The position numbers and the translations under genes were made by a program. DNA of 64,000 nucleotides. It comes from Agroathelia rolfsii. Its lineage: Eukaryota > Basidiomycota > Agaricomycetes > Amylocorticiales > Amylocorticiaceae. The notes beneath the pieces were generated by a model, which saw only the letters and a program-made list of their open reading frames with translations, made no database searches and was not told the DNA's origin. The stretch covers positions 4,650,001 through 4,714,000 of the forward strand of contig JABRWF010000003.1 in assembly GCA_018343915.1 (NCBI GenBank). Direction: 5' to 3'. This document shows, one piece after another, positions 1 to 10,738 of the stretch. Within the stretch, counting starts at the first letter, position 1. Every line of letters begins with the position of its first letter.

Positions 1-1238
1 GTCTGTGGGCGCCACTGAAACAGTACATCCAAGTTCAACATCTAACCTGGCTGCCTGATCTCGGTCAAACCCAACAATATCATACGGCTGGAAAGGTGAC
101 GAAGCGATGATTGAGACCGCTTCTTCTTTGGATATCTCTGTACGTGGGCCCCAGCCGACTTTTTGTTTTTCTTGGAGGTGTTGAGTCATATGGCCAAACC
201 ACTATTGTTCAGATCAGAATACCATATTGTAATATTATTCATCAATGAAGAGAGGGGTCAAGCACGAAGCTGTTATGAGTGAATAGTACCCACCTGCATA
301 ACATATGGGAATCGGGACTCGTTAAAAAGCTCCTCGACATTATCGCCCTTCTTAATCCAGTCTAAGACAAAATAGACAGATACATCTGCCAGGCTGGGTG
401 AGACAGTGTCAAAGAGCCACTCTCGCTCGTCTGATAACTGGTCATTAAGTATAGCCTATATTTTGATGTACAACGTGTTAAGCGATATACCTTCTCAACC
501 GGGCAAGGGGTCAAGAGAAACATACTTACCAAGTGTGCCATGAGCGAGGCCTTAGCAGTAGGTGCCTGGGCGGTGAGTGCTACTGGGTCGATAGGCGCTC
601 CCAAAAGCTATTCGTGCATCATTTTATCAGACACATGATATTGAAAACGCTGATACGTCATCTTGCATCGTTGCGAAGACCTACTTGACTTCGATCCTTA
701 ATAAATGTTGCTGGTACCTTGGTCCAGGTCACCCTAGCAATAACACCAAGTCTAAAAATTTCCTGATCCACATAGTATGATGAAAAAGACTTGAGTGCGC
801 CCGAGCCTGTTTTGGTACCACCTGAGCGCGTAGAGTAGATGCTACCGTACCCGTTGGAGGCTGGGAAGCGCTCCTCGAGAACGGATGCGATCAGACCAGT
901 ATCACAGTAGACATCATTATCAATGGCCAGAATTGGGATACGGCGGTAGCCGATACCAAGTTTGCTGATTTCAGGTCGAGGAAGGATGATGTCAACCTAG
1001 GTACGCGGATGACAGTACTTGATGACTTAATCCGCCTATTAGTTTCTGAGAGGGACCAAGGGACCAACCTCAACAGTTGAGAAAGGAATGTTTTTGAGCA
1101 GCAAAATGTATTCTATCTTATGCGAGAATGGTGAAGTTTCGTAGCTGCCCATTATTCATCTTGTGAGCATTGGTTTACATACCGGTATGTGATCCTTATT
1201 ACTTACCGGAATAGAATGACATGGGGGCTGCAAGACAT
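1..1238 (-). CDS. Glutathione S-transferase-like protein, copy A (3' end outside window)
   Basis: First of five tandem GST-like genes. It starts at 1238 with MSCSPHVILFR (exon 1, 1207-1238), followed by exon 2 (1069-1144) encoding SPFSHKIEYILLLKNIPFST and a third exon with a YRRIPVLAIDNDVYCDT motif. Together these make a thioredoxin-fold GST N-terminal domain; a Ser-Pro-Phe-Ser stretch sits where the catalytic residue is usually found. Later exons give the helical C-terminal domain (LFDTVSPSLADVSVYF) and the start of a C-terminal extension (VGFDRDQAARLDVELGC). The last exon, which ends near IKKVE in the other copies, lies beyond base 1. Soluble GST-like proteins usually conjugate or reduce electrophiles with glutathione; the substrate here is unknown. 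No frame break is seen in the visible part. Confidence 0.8.
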
Positions 1239-2018
1239 AGCAGCGCTACTGATAATAGTATTGACATCCGGCACCAGTATGTTGCAGTGGTTTATAAAGC
1301 TTCAGCAAGTTGGTCAAGTGATCGATTAGGAATCACGAAGAATCCAACTCAGAATCCGGAGTCCGGACATCAGGTGGATCGCAATTCAATATATCTATCT
1401 TGAAGATAAATGGAATCAAGAAAATAAAAGTACTAGCAGACACCATACAGTGACTTATCCCCGCCGCCGGTAGATGATCGATGAGTGCACCCGAACTTGA
1501 AGGAATAGGTACTCGATCACTGGCAGCGATGACGTTCATGATAGTACTTTTTGCGGTGATTATCATTGGTGGGTTGCCTAAGACATTTGGTAATGTCAGC
1601 ACTCCATTATGCTAATACATTTATGCATCCAGTGTGGTATTCAAACACCTCAGTGGCTGAGTGATTGTGCCAACATAACCACATAGCAAGTGCAACCGGC
1701 CGCCGGCATAATTCAACCAGATGCCAGTCTAAGTGTTCAATGTAAGTTATAATGTTGACAATCAATGGACCTCTTTCGCGCACTCAAGTCATGGCGAGAA
1801 TATCGGCACAGCGAACTGTTCAGCTTCTTGATCTTGAATCTTAGTACTGGGAAGTGTCACATAGACGAAGTCCAATTACTCAAGCAATTGATCATGTTAT
1901 CGTGTTATGATAGATGTTAGACGGTCGTGTCAGAGATAGTGCTAAGTGTCTTTGAACTACTCTCTTCAGTCGTAGATTACGTCATTTTGTGGTTGGAGTG
2001 CCAGTGTCGTACAGCTAA
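1239..2018. other. Spacer between GST-like copies A and B
   Basis: About 780 bases with no gene. It holds the promoter side of copy A and the 3' flank of copy B. I see no repeat or conserved frame. Confidence 0.5.
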
Positions 2019-3459
2019 TTATTCGACTTTCTTGATACTGTACAACAATAATGGGAAATGGCATCTCACGCCTGTGGGAGCCTCCGTGCCTTGCACCTCA
2101 AGCACAACCTCGTTCAGCGCCAGAGCAACGAGTTTACCAGTCGTGGGGTTATCTCGTCCTAGAAAGGAGAGAAAAAACAACATGTCAGCCACCGGAAATA
2201 ATTTTTATTCAGCCATATAGCTCACCTGAGTCTGTTGGCACCACCGAAACAGTACACCCAAGTTCAATGCCTAACCTATCTGCCTGATCTTGATCAAACC
2301 CAACAACAGCGTATGGCTGGAAGGACGATGAAGTGATAATAGAGACTGCTTCTTCTTTGGACAGCTCTGTGCGTGAGCCCCAGCCGGCTGCCCGCTTTTC
2401 CTGCAGATGTTGGGTCATTTGGTCGAGCCACTATAGTAATTGAAGTAGGCACGCCATAAAGCATGATTTATTAGCGAAGGTGGAAGCAAGAAATGCTTAT
2501 GGATAAATAATGCCTACCTCTATGATATATGGGAATCGAGACTTATCAAAGAGATCGCGGACATTCTCGCCTTGCTTCAGCCAGTTTAAAATGGAATAGG
2601 CGGATACATCCGCCAGACTCGGTGAGTTCGTATCAAACAGCCAGCCTCGTCCGTTCGATAATTGGCCATTAATCATGGCCTGATAAAGCGTCGATAAACA
2701 TGGTATTTGAGGCAGTCAGAAAAAAAGGAACTTACCAGGTGGGCCATGAGAGAGGCCTTGGCAGCAGGCACCTGAGCTGCACGTGCCACTGTGTCGATAG
2801 GGGCTCCCAAGAGCTATCATTTGACGACATCTTGAGCATTTTATCGAAGACTCGAGACATTATACTGAAGATGTTTGTACATCATTCTCCATAAACACAA
2901 TGACCCACCTGACTTCGGTCCTTGATGAATTCCGCCGATATCTTGGTCCAGTCCACCTTGGCAGTGGCGCCAAGTTGCATAATGTCCCGCTCAATATAAT
3001 AGGATGAAAATGCACCCAGTACATTTGTGTCTGCTTTGGTGCTGCCCGACTCGGAGCGCATGGGGTAGATGGTGCCATAGCCGCTTGACTCCGGAAAGCG
3101 CTTCTCGAGGACGGATACAATCAGCCCACTGTCACAGTAGACATCATTATCAATAGCCAGAATCGGGATACGGCGGTAGCCAACGCCCAGATTGCTGATT
3201 TCGGGACGGGGAAGAATAGGGCTAACCTAAGTGTATGTGTGACCTGATTAGTTCATTCTGAGTCCTGAAAAAGATCGAAGAACTAACCTCGACGGTCGAG
3301 TATGGGATGTTCTTGAACAGCAGGACGTACTCTATCTTGCCCACATAAAGTGAACCGTCATATCTGCGCAAGGGTATAGTAAATTTTTGATTGCTCATTG
3401 ACACTGGCCGGAGGCACTCACCTGAATAGAATGACGCGGGAATTACTAGCAGAAGACAT
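2019..3459 (-). CDS. Glutathione S-transferase-like protein, copy B
   Basis: Complete member of the array. The start at 3459 gives MSSASNSRVILFR, matching the MSS..RVILFR pattern of the other copies, with a GTGAGT donor directly after. Exons then encode the GST N-terminal domain, an ASLMAHL-ending segment, FDTNSPSLADVSAYSILNWL of the helical domain, and an extension with EISKEEA-like and VVGFDQDQADRLGIELGC motifs. The last exon reads DNPTTGKLVALALNEVVLE and ends IKKVE-TAA. The predicted protein is about 310 residues, longer than the usual 200-250 of simple GSTs because of the roughly 100-residue C-terminal extension. There are about seven short introns. No signal peptide is visible, so it is probably cytosolic. 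The family assignment is solid; the substrate is unknown. Confidence 0.82.
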
Positions 3460-4165
3460 GGCAATGATACTGGTATTGACATTTTGCAGTAGATGTGCAG
3501 CAGTTTATAAGGCTGCACTGGTAGCTTCACCAGCTAATCGAACGACCAGGAAATGAGCCCGAAGTCGGGATATTAGATAAATCGGATTTCATCACGACCA
3601 TGCTGGAGTTGCATTTATTAGAGAGGCTGACCAAACTCATTTCGGCTATTTATAACACACTATCCTCTGACCACCACTGGCGAGGTCCGTTGGCGGGGCT
3701 AGAGTATAGAAGCCTAGCTGCGCACTCGCTAAAAGTCCATGGATTTGTAACAGTCCTGCCAGATGAGCGGTTGAATGACTAAAACGATTAAGATGAGAGG
3801 AGCAGGACAATATAGCTGGCTTATAAATGAGCAAGGTAAATACATCGCCGTGTCAGCACGTATTACTAGTAGTCCTGGTTGAATGAGGCCTTAAGCTTGA
3901 ATTTGGTAGTAGTAACCCGACTGAGTCGATCGGTTTACGGTGCGTTGAGTGGAAAGGCTGCTGATAATATTATTCAATTGTCTCCAAGATGCCGTGATAC
4001 ATGCAGGAGTATGAGCACTTAGACCGTGCCAATGTACTAGTACAACAATGCAATTTGAAGACTGTAATTCAAATATTCAAATTCAATCTCAGCCAATCCC
4101 GAGCCGTCACGGTGGACCCCTCTCTCTCTTGTGGCACATCTCGCCATGAGTGTTAGTACAGCTAA
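3460..4165. other. Spacer between GST-like copies B and C
   Basis: About 700 bases without a gene. Parts (around 3660-3870) resemble the spacer at 5780-6020: a shared CTGACCACC stretch, then similar blocks ending in a GTCAG(C/T)AC(A/G)TATT motif. The duplicated unit therefore included intergenic DNA. Confidence 0.5.
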
Positions 4166-5595
4166 TCATTCGACCTTCTTGATATTATATCTGAGCACTG
4201 GAAGGTGGCATCGCACGTACGTGGGGGCGTTTTTGCCTTGTATCTCAAGTACAATCTCGTTAAACGCCAGAGAAACAAGTTTGCCTATTGTGGGATTGTC
4301 GTTTCCTGCACAAAGGGATAGAAAAGAATATCAGCATAAAAAGTAACAGCTTTTTAGTATTTTAATTTGCCTGTATCTGTGGGCGTCACCGAGACCGTGC
4401 ACCCAAGCTCAAGACCAAGCCTGGCTGCCTGATCCTGATCAAACCCGACGACATCATACGGCTGGAATGATGACGAAGTGATGATTGAAGCTTCTTCTTT
4501 GGATATCTCCGTACGTACGCCCCATCCAGCAGCTTGCTTTTCTTGAATATATTCAGTTGTGTGATCGAACCACTGACATTAATTCATGTAGTTCGTTACT
4601 AGATAATTGAGCGAAAGCCATTGTTGGATTACACACCTGCGCAACGTATGAGAACTGAGACTTGTCAAATAGGAATTTGTTTTCATCACGACTCTTGATC
4701 CAGGTAAGAATAGCAACGAGAGAGACATCCGCTTAACTAGGTGAGACCGTATCAAGGAGCCACTCCCTTCCGTCAGATAATTGGCTGTTAATTATACTCT
4801 ACATATGTATGAACGACCATATCAACATGACCACCGGACTTCTTTGTCAACTTTAATCAACATTAGGTAGAAATGGACAGACACTGACCACATGTGCCGC
4901 TAGCTCTGCCCTGGCAGCAGGCGCCTGGGCATCGAATTCCACCGGGTCAATGGGTGTTCCAAGATACTATTGATAGTATATATGTCAACTTCTTAAAAAC
5001 TTTTGAAGATATCCAAGAGGAAACATAACATTATTAGCAGACGCTTACCTGGCTCCAATCCTTAATGAAATCTTCCGGAAACTGGCCCCAGGGAACACTG
5101 GCGGTGAGACCGAGCCGAACGAGATCGACCTCAAGAAGATAGATCCCAGATGCATTCAGTGCGCCTACAACTGTCCTATCACTTGACAAGTTTGCGGGGT
5201 AGATGGAACCGTAGCCATTTGAGGCCGGGAACCGCTTCTCGAGGATAGACACGATCAGCGAGGTGTCGCAGTAAACATCATTATCGATAGCCAGGACCGG
5301 GATACGACGATAGCCAATGCCAAGTTCGTTTATTTCTGGACGGGGAAGCATATAGTTGACCTGGACGTATGTGCGTGAATTTAAATGTCAATTTACTTCG
5401 AACATTCCCAATGGGGATGATTGAATGACCAACCTCAACGGTCGAGAAGGAAATTTTCTTGAGAAGCAAGATGTTCTCTATTTTATGGGAAAAAGGTGAA
5501 AGTTCATAACTGCGCAGCGCCCCAGTAAGCGTCAAATTGCATGCTGGTGGGAGGTACGCTCACCGGAATAAGATGATGCGAGGAGTAGAAGACAT
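4166..5595 (-). pseudogene. Glutathione S-transferase-like copy C, interrupted by an in-frame stop
   Basis: Third copy, with the same exon plan: MSSTPRIILFR at 5595, SPFSHKIENILLLKKISFST, then GIGYRRIPVLAIDNDVYCDT. In the helical domain the conserved LDTVSPSLAD segment reads LDTVSPS-stop-AD. The TAA is at 4733-4735 (minus strand), where the other copies have a leucine codon, at about residue 186 of an expected 310. Everything downstream (VVGFDQDQAARLGLELGC, DNPTIGKLVSLAFNE, IKKVE-TGA) stays in frame, apart from one missing codon near KEEASIITSSSF. Either the copy is a young pseudogene, or it makes a truncated protein keeping the thioredoxin fold and part of the helical domain, or it carries a sequencing error. 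Confidence 0.72.
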
Positions 5596-6283
5596 GATGA
5601 CAACTAAGATGATACCATTGTAGATGTATAGCGGTTTATTATACTGCACCTGACCATTCGGGTGATCTATAAAGCAATTTGGAGCTTGGGCATTTGGAGA
5701 ATCATAATGTCATCAGTTTCATTCTGAAAGTCATTGCATTGCTATCAGAGATCAATCAAGTTTTTTGTAAGGTGATACCTCCTGACCACCGCCTGCCAGG
5801 CCTAGGCCGAAACTATAAAAGAGCACAGACGGGCGGTCTTTAGGTCTGAAGATCCATAGATCTGTAAATGATCCTGCGAAACGGATAGTTTTATGATAAA
5901 TAGAATCGAGATAAGATGAGATAAGAGGGACGCAAAAACGATCTAGCGACATTTGCTTGATGCTAGACAGCCTTGGGTTTATGGTCAGGGAAGACAGACA
6001 AATTACCGCGTCAGTACATATTGACCCATCCTTGAAGTGGCAACTCGACTCCATTAACTGGGTATGTATGTTTTGTGGTGCAATTAACAAGGAAATTCAG
6101 TATAATCAACATCTTATTAAATCAATACATCCATTTGTGGGGCACGCATGTGAGGCAAAAACACTTGAATTGTCCCAATAATAGTACAACGGTGCATATA
6201 TGCAATAGCTATAGTACAACCACCTTGACAGTCCGTGAGCCTTCCAATATGGCGTACCATACTGCGGACATCGGCAAAGCCAA
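5596..6283. other. Spacer between GST-like copies C and D
   Basis: About 690 bases without a gene. Its first half resembles the spacer upstream of copy B (3640-3870). It holds the promoter of copy C, with an AACTATAAAAG TATA-like stretch near 5810. Confidence 0.45.
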
Positions 6284-7709
6284 TTATTCAATTTTCTTGA
6301 TGTTGTACATTAACAATGGGAAATGGCATCGCACGCGCGTGGGAGTGTTCCTGCCTTGAACTTCGAGCACAATCTCGTTGAACGCCAGGGCAACAAGTTT
6401 TCCAACCGTCGGATTGTCTTTCCCTGTGCAGAAAAAAGTGAAGTCAGTGGTCGCTACAGTATGAAGGTATCGAAACTTGCCCGTATCTGTGGGCGCCACT
6501 GAGACTGTGTATCCAAGTTCAATTCCCAGTCTAGCAGCCTGCTCCTGATCAAACCCGACGACATCATACGACTGGAAGGATCCCGACGTGATGACGGAAA
6601 CCGCTTCCTCTTTAGATATCTCTGTGTGTGGACCCAGGCCAGCGGCTCGTTTTTCTTCAAGATGTTGAATAACATGGTTGAACCACTATCCATTGAATGA
6701 GAATTTATCTTTGTTAACGAAAGGTTAGATCGTGGACCACCTACCTGCACGGCATAAGGGAACCGGGATTTGTCAAAAAGAACTTTGTTCTCATCGCGCT
6801 CCCCAACCCACTCAAGAATAAAAAAGATAGAAATGTCCGCGAGACTGGGTGAAACGGTATCAAGGAGCCATTCCCTTCCGTCAGATAATTGACTATTAAT
6901 TATATTCTATATATGGTATGCAAAGAAATCAAGTCAAAGGGCTTCTTTGTTAACAGGGATCAACAGACTAAAAGGAACAAATACTTGCCATATGAGCCGC
7001 GAGCGACGCCCTAGCGGCAGGTGCCTGGGCGTTGAGTGCTGCCCCGTCGATGGGCGCGCCAAAAAACTGTCAAGAAAGATGTATGTCAACTTCTTTCTAA
7101 AGAAACATAATACTGACAGACGTTCTCGCGTGCTCAAAAGATCATTACACCTACCTGACTGCGATCTTTAACAAAAGGAGTCGGTAGCTCGGACCAGGGC
7201 ACCTTGGCGATGACACCATGCCGGAAAATGTCCTGCTCGACAAAGTAAGCTGCAGATGCGTCCAGTGCGCCCGTACCTGCTCCTGCTTTAGCTCCATCAC
7301 GACTCGAGCGCGCAGGGTAGATGGTACCGTGCCCGCTCGAGGCGGGGAAGCGCTTCTCGAGCACGGGCGCGATCAGGACGGTATCGCAGTAGACGTCATT
7401 GTCGATGGCTAGGATCGGGATGCGGCGGTAGTCGATGCCCAGACCGTCGCTGATCTCGGAGCGGGGAAGGACAAGGCTGACCTAGATGGTGCGCGGTATG
7501 TGATATGGTCAGTTCGTCTTGGGCCCTATGAGAATTTGGATAACAAACCTCGACAGTTGAGAAGGGGATGTTCTTGAGGAGCAAGATGTACTCTATCTTG
7601 TGCGAGAAAGGAGATATTCCATAGCTGCATGATGCTCCTGTGAGCGGTGAATCGCATACTGACAAGGTAACATTCACCGGAATAAGATGACGCGAGGGTT
7701 CAAAGACAT
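6284..7709 (-). CDS. Glutathione S-transferase-like protein, copy D
   Basis: Complete copy starting at 7709 (MSLNPRVILFR) and ending IKKIE-TAA at 6284. The order is: thioredoxin-fold domain with SPFSHKIEYILLLKNIPFST and DYRRIPILAIDNDVYCDT; a segment with FGAPIDGAALNAQAPAARAS; the helical domain with LLDTVSPSLADISIFFILEW; and the C-terminal extension (VVGFDQEQAARLGIELGY, then DNPTVGKLVALAFNEIVLE). The exon with the second half of the N-terminal domain (around 7200-7480) is richer in G and C than the same exon in copies A-C. It is probably a soluble glutathione-dependent or thiol-based detoxification enzyme. About 310 residues; the frame is intact. Confidence 0.82.
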
Positions 7710-8636
7710 GGCAATGACTAGTCGATTAGGACGATGGCGATGGCGACACAGATGCACAATGATTTATAAAGACTACGCCTGGTAGTTCAGGTGACTCTGT
7801 AATGAAACCAGATATGGAGTGATTCAGGATGAGTATACACCATTTCTTGTGGCTTTGAGTTCGAGTTGCAGGGTAAGAGTATTACTCAGGACGTGTAGTC
7901 CATATCTTTGGTCTCATCATGCCTATTCAAAAAAATCGTGATAGAAGATATGACAATCAGTACCGATCATTGATTAAGATAGCGGCTCAAAAATAGCAGT
8001 TGGTGGCAGCACTATCATATCATTCTTATTTAAATATAATTTGGATCCTGCATCTTTTCAAGCTAGTCACAGTCTGAGACCAAGACGGACCCCAGTTGTA
8101 TAGTACTTACAAGGGATATCCATGGTTTCCGAGTAGATACATAACTCTGACAACTGGATACCTCAAGAAACGGATTTTAACAGAGTGGTATGTATCTGAG
8201 AGAGAAGCGAATCTCCCGCCGGCGTGTAGACTCCGACGTTCGCGTTCGCTGCGCTCGCTTGACGATCAGCCGGAACGTAGGCCATAAAAGGCAAGTCCGA
8301 ATCCGGATTTTGCTGTATCGGCTCGCGCATTTTTAGATGGCTCCATCAGCAGCAGCTCGGTTCACTTTTACTAACATTTATTATATTCACTGTAAGAATA
8401 CATGGGGGTTGTCTACAGCGGCTGGCATAACTGCGTATGGTAAATGTCAGTGTTCTTGCATTCATCATGTAAAACCATTTAGACCAGTATAATGGAATAC
8501 TTCCGGCTTTCTTCAGGTTATTATTCCTTTCCACAGTATGTCAAAGGGACTAGGCATGCGTATGCCAAGTAATTATTCTAAGCCACAATCCTCCTCCAAT
8601 TTACGAGGAGCGGACAATATTTTAATAACGACATCA
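7710..8636. other. Spacer between GST-like copies D and E
   Basis: About 930 bases with no supported gene. A short GGTGGCAGCAC block (near 7997) recurs upstream of copy E (near 10400), which fits homologous upstream flanks. A small CCGAATCCGGA dyad lies near 8290-8305. Confidence 0.45.
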
Positions 8637-10067
8637 TCACAGGTGTGCCTTGAGCGAAGATGGAGCTGCTTTGATTTTTTTGATCCTATACTGTGTTCTT
8701 GGGAAGTGGCATCGCACGAGCGTAGGGGAGCTAGAATCCCTGCCTTGAACCTCTAGCACGATCTCGTCAAGAGCCAGCGCAACGAGTTTGCCTACTGTGG
8801 CATGGGTTGTTCCTATTCATAGAGAAGGAGAAAGTATCTTAGCACTAAGACACCTCGAAAGTCTGGTAAATAGCTTGCCTGTATCTGTGGGGGCTACAGA
8901 GACTGTGCATCCAAGCTCGAGGCCCAGCTTAGCTGCATGGTCTTGATCGAAGCCAACAACGTCGTATGACTGGAAAGGCAGCGAATTAATTATCGACGCT
9001 GCCTCCTCTTTTGAAATCTTTGTACGTGGCGCCCAGCCAGCGTCTCGTTTCTCTTGGAGGTAGTGGGACATACGGTCTAGCCACTACGATACAAAACAAA
9101 ATTAAAACAAATGATTTGTGATCGGAATTTGATGAGTTATTGTTATTACCTGTATTGTATGTGGGAATCGGGACTTATCAAAGAGGTCCTTGTTGTGTTT
9201 GCCCTGATTTAGCCAATCAAAGATGAAAAAGACAGATACGTCGGCCACACTGGGCGTGACGGTGTCGAAGAACCATTCTCGCTTGTCTGATAGTTGGTTT
9301 TCAAGTATGTTCTGTAGATTGATATGTGGGATTAAATATCACATGGTTCTTGATGGGAATCTGTGAGTAGAACTTGCCAAGTGAACCGTAAGCGAGGCCT
9401 TTATGGCTGGCGTTCGTGCAGCATTTACAACCGGGTCGATAGTCCCTCCGAAGAACTACCAAAGTGTCAAGTTGTTGAGTGTCCAGACTCTCGAAATAAG
9501 CGCTCGCATATAGGCATGCCTACTTACCTCACTCCGGTCTTTGATAAAGTCCGCTGGCATCTTGGACCAGGGCACTTTGACCGTGGCAGCAAGAGGGAAG
9601 ATGATGTGTTCGGCGTAGTACTCCGCGAAAGCATTCAATGCGCCCGTGTCCGCCTTAGCATTATTGCTTCCTGCGCGCACGGGGTAGATGGTGCCGTAGC
9701 CACTTGAGGCTGGGAAACGCTTCTCGAGGACGGATGCGATCAGGCCAGTGTCACAGTAGACGTCGTTGTCAATGGCCAGGACTGGAATACGGCGGTAGTC
9801 GATGCCAAGGTTACTAATCTCTGGACGGGGAGGCATGACGTCGACCTGATAATGATGATGCATTGATTGACTATCTTGTTTCGGAAGTTGAAGGACGAAC
9901 CTCAACGGCCGAAAAGGGGATGTTTTTGAGGAGCAGGATGTGCTCGACCTTGTGCGAGTAAGGCGATGTCTCATAGCTGCGGAAATGGTCTTGTCAATGT
10001 TGGGCCGCGCATCTACGGAGAATGCTCACCGATAAATTATGACGCGGGGGGATGGGTTTGAAGACAT
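8637..10067 (-). CDS. Glutathione S-transferase-like protein, copy E
   Basis: Last copy of the array, starting at 10067 (MSSNPSPRVIIYR). It shares the exon structure: SPYSHKVEHILLLKNIPFSA-like segment, DYRRIPVLAIDNDVYCDT, FGGTIDPVVNAARTPAIKAS, FDTVTPSVADVSVFFIFDWL, and the extension with SYDVVGFDQDHAAKLGLELGC. It differs at the C-terminus: the last exon passes the usual IKK-end and adds KAAPSSLKAHL before TGA at 8637. It also has two extra residues in the VQGRDSSSPTLVRC segment. It is the most diverged copy and lies next to the chitin synthase gene. The frame is intact; the substrate is unknown. Confidence 0.8.
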
Positions 10068-10738
10068 GGCAATGCAGTAGCAAGAGATGCAGTGTCAGCA
10101 CCAGTGGTTGGCTTATAAGCACCAAGACTTGGCCGGTTGATTGAAAATGAATCCGGATATGGGGTCAATCAGTATCCGAGTAGCCGGAGTCTTTTGCAGA
10201 TGAGTCCTGCTGCTTGCCAGTGGCCTACTGTATTTATTATGTATGAGTGTAGTCGTCCATACGCCTGTCCAATGCATGGTCACAGTCAAGTATATCTTGT
10301 CTTGTCCCCTTGTCTCTCTGGTCCCAGGATATCTGCAATTGAGAGAATCATGATCAAAACAAGGCTGATCTGTGATCAGTCTGGGATCCCAGAATAGTCG
10401 GTGGCAGCACTGCCATGGTTTTTTTACGCAGCAACCTGCCCCTGCATCTGCAAGGCCAAATATACAGAGAAATTCAGTCACATAAAATTCACATAAATAT
10501 ATTAGCATAGAGACAGACACAAGGGGTTGTCGGCAGTATATACATGATCGATAAATCAGAAATAGCAAAGCGAGAGAGAAGAGAGCAAAAGAGAGAGAGA
10601 GCAGTCGGCCGCGGCAGTGCTGTTTGCTTGCATCGCGACGGGGCGAGGCAGCAGAGACGCCTACAAAAGAATCGAAACACGCCTCGTCTTCAATCCGTCC
10701 CTTCTCCTCCTCCTCCTCGCCAGCCCTCTTCTCCTCCA
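10068..10738. other. Divergent intergenic region between GST copy E and chitin synthase
   Basis: About 670 bases between two genes transcribed away from each other. A purine-rich GAGAGA tract (10565-10605) and a pyrimidine-rich CTCCTCCTCC tract (10700-10738) precede the chitin synthase start. CT-rich leaders are common in fungal promoters. No gene is supported. Confidence 0.45.
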
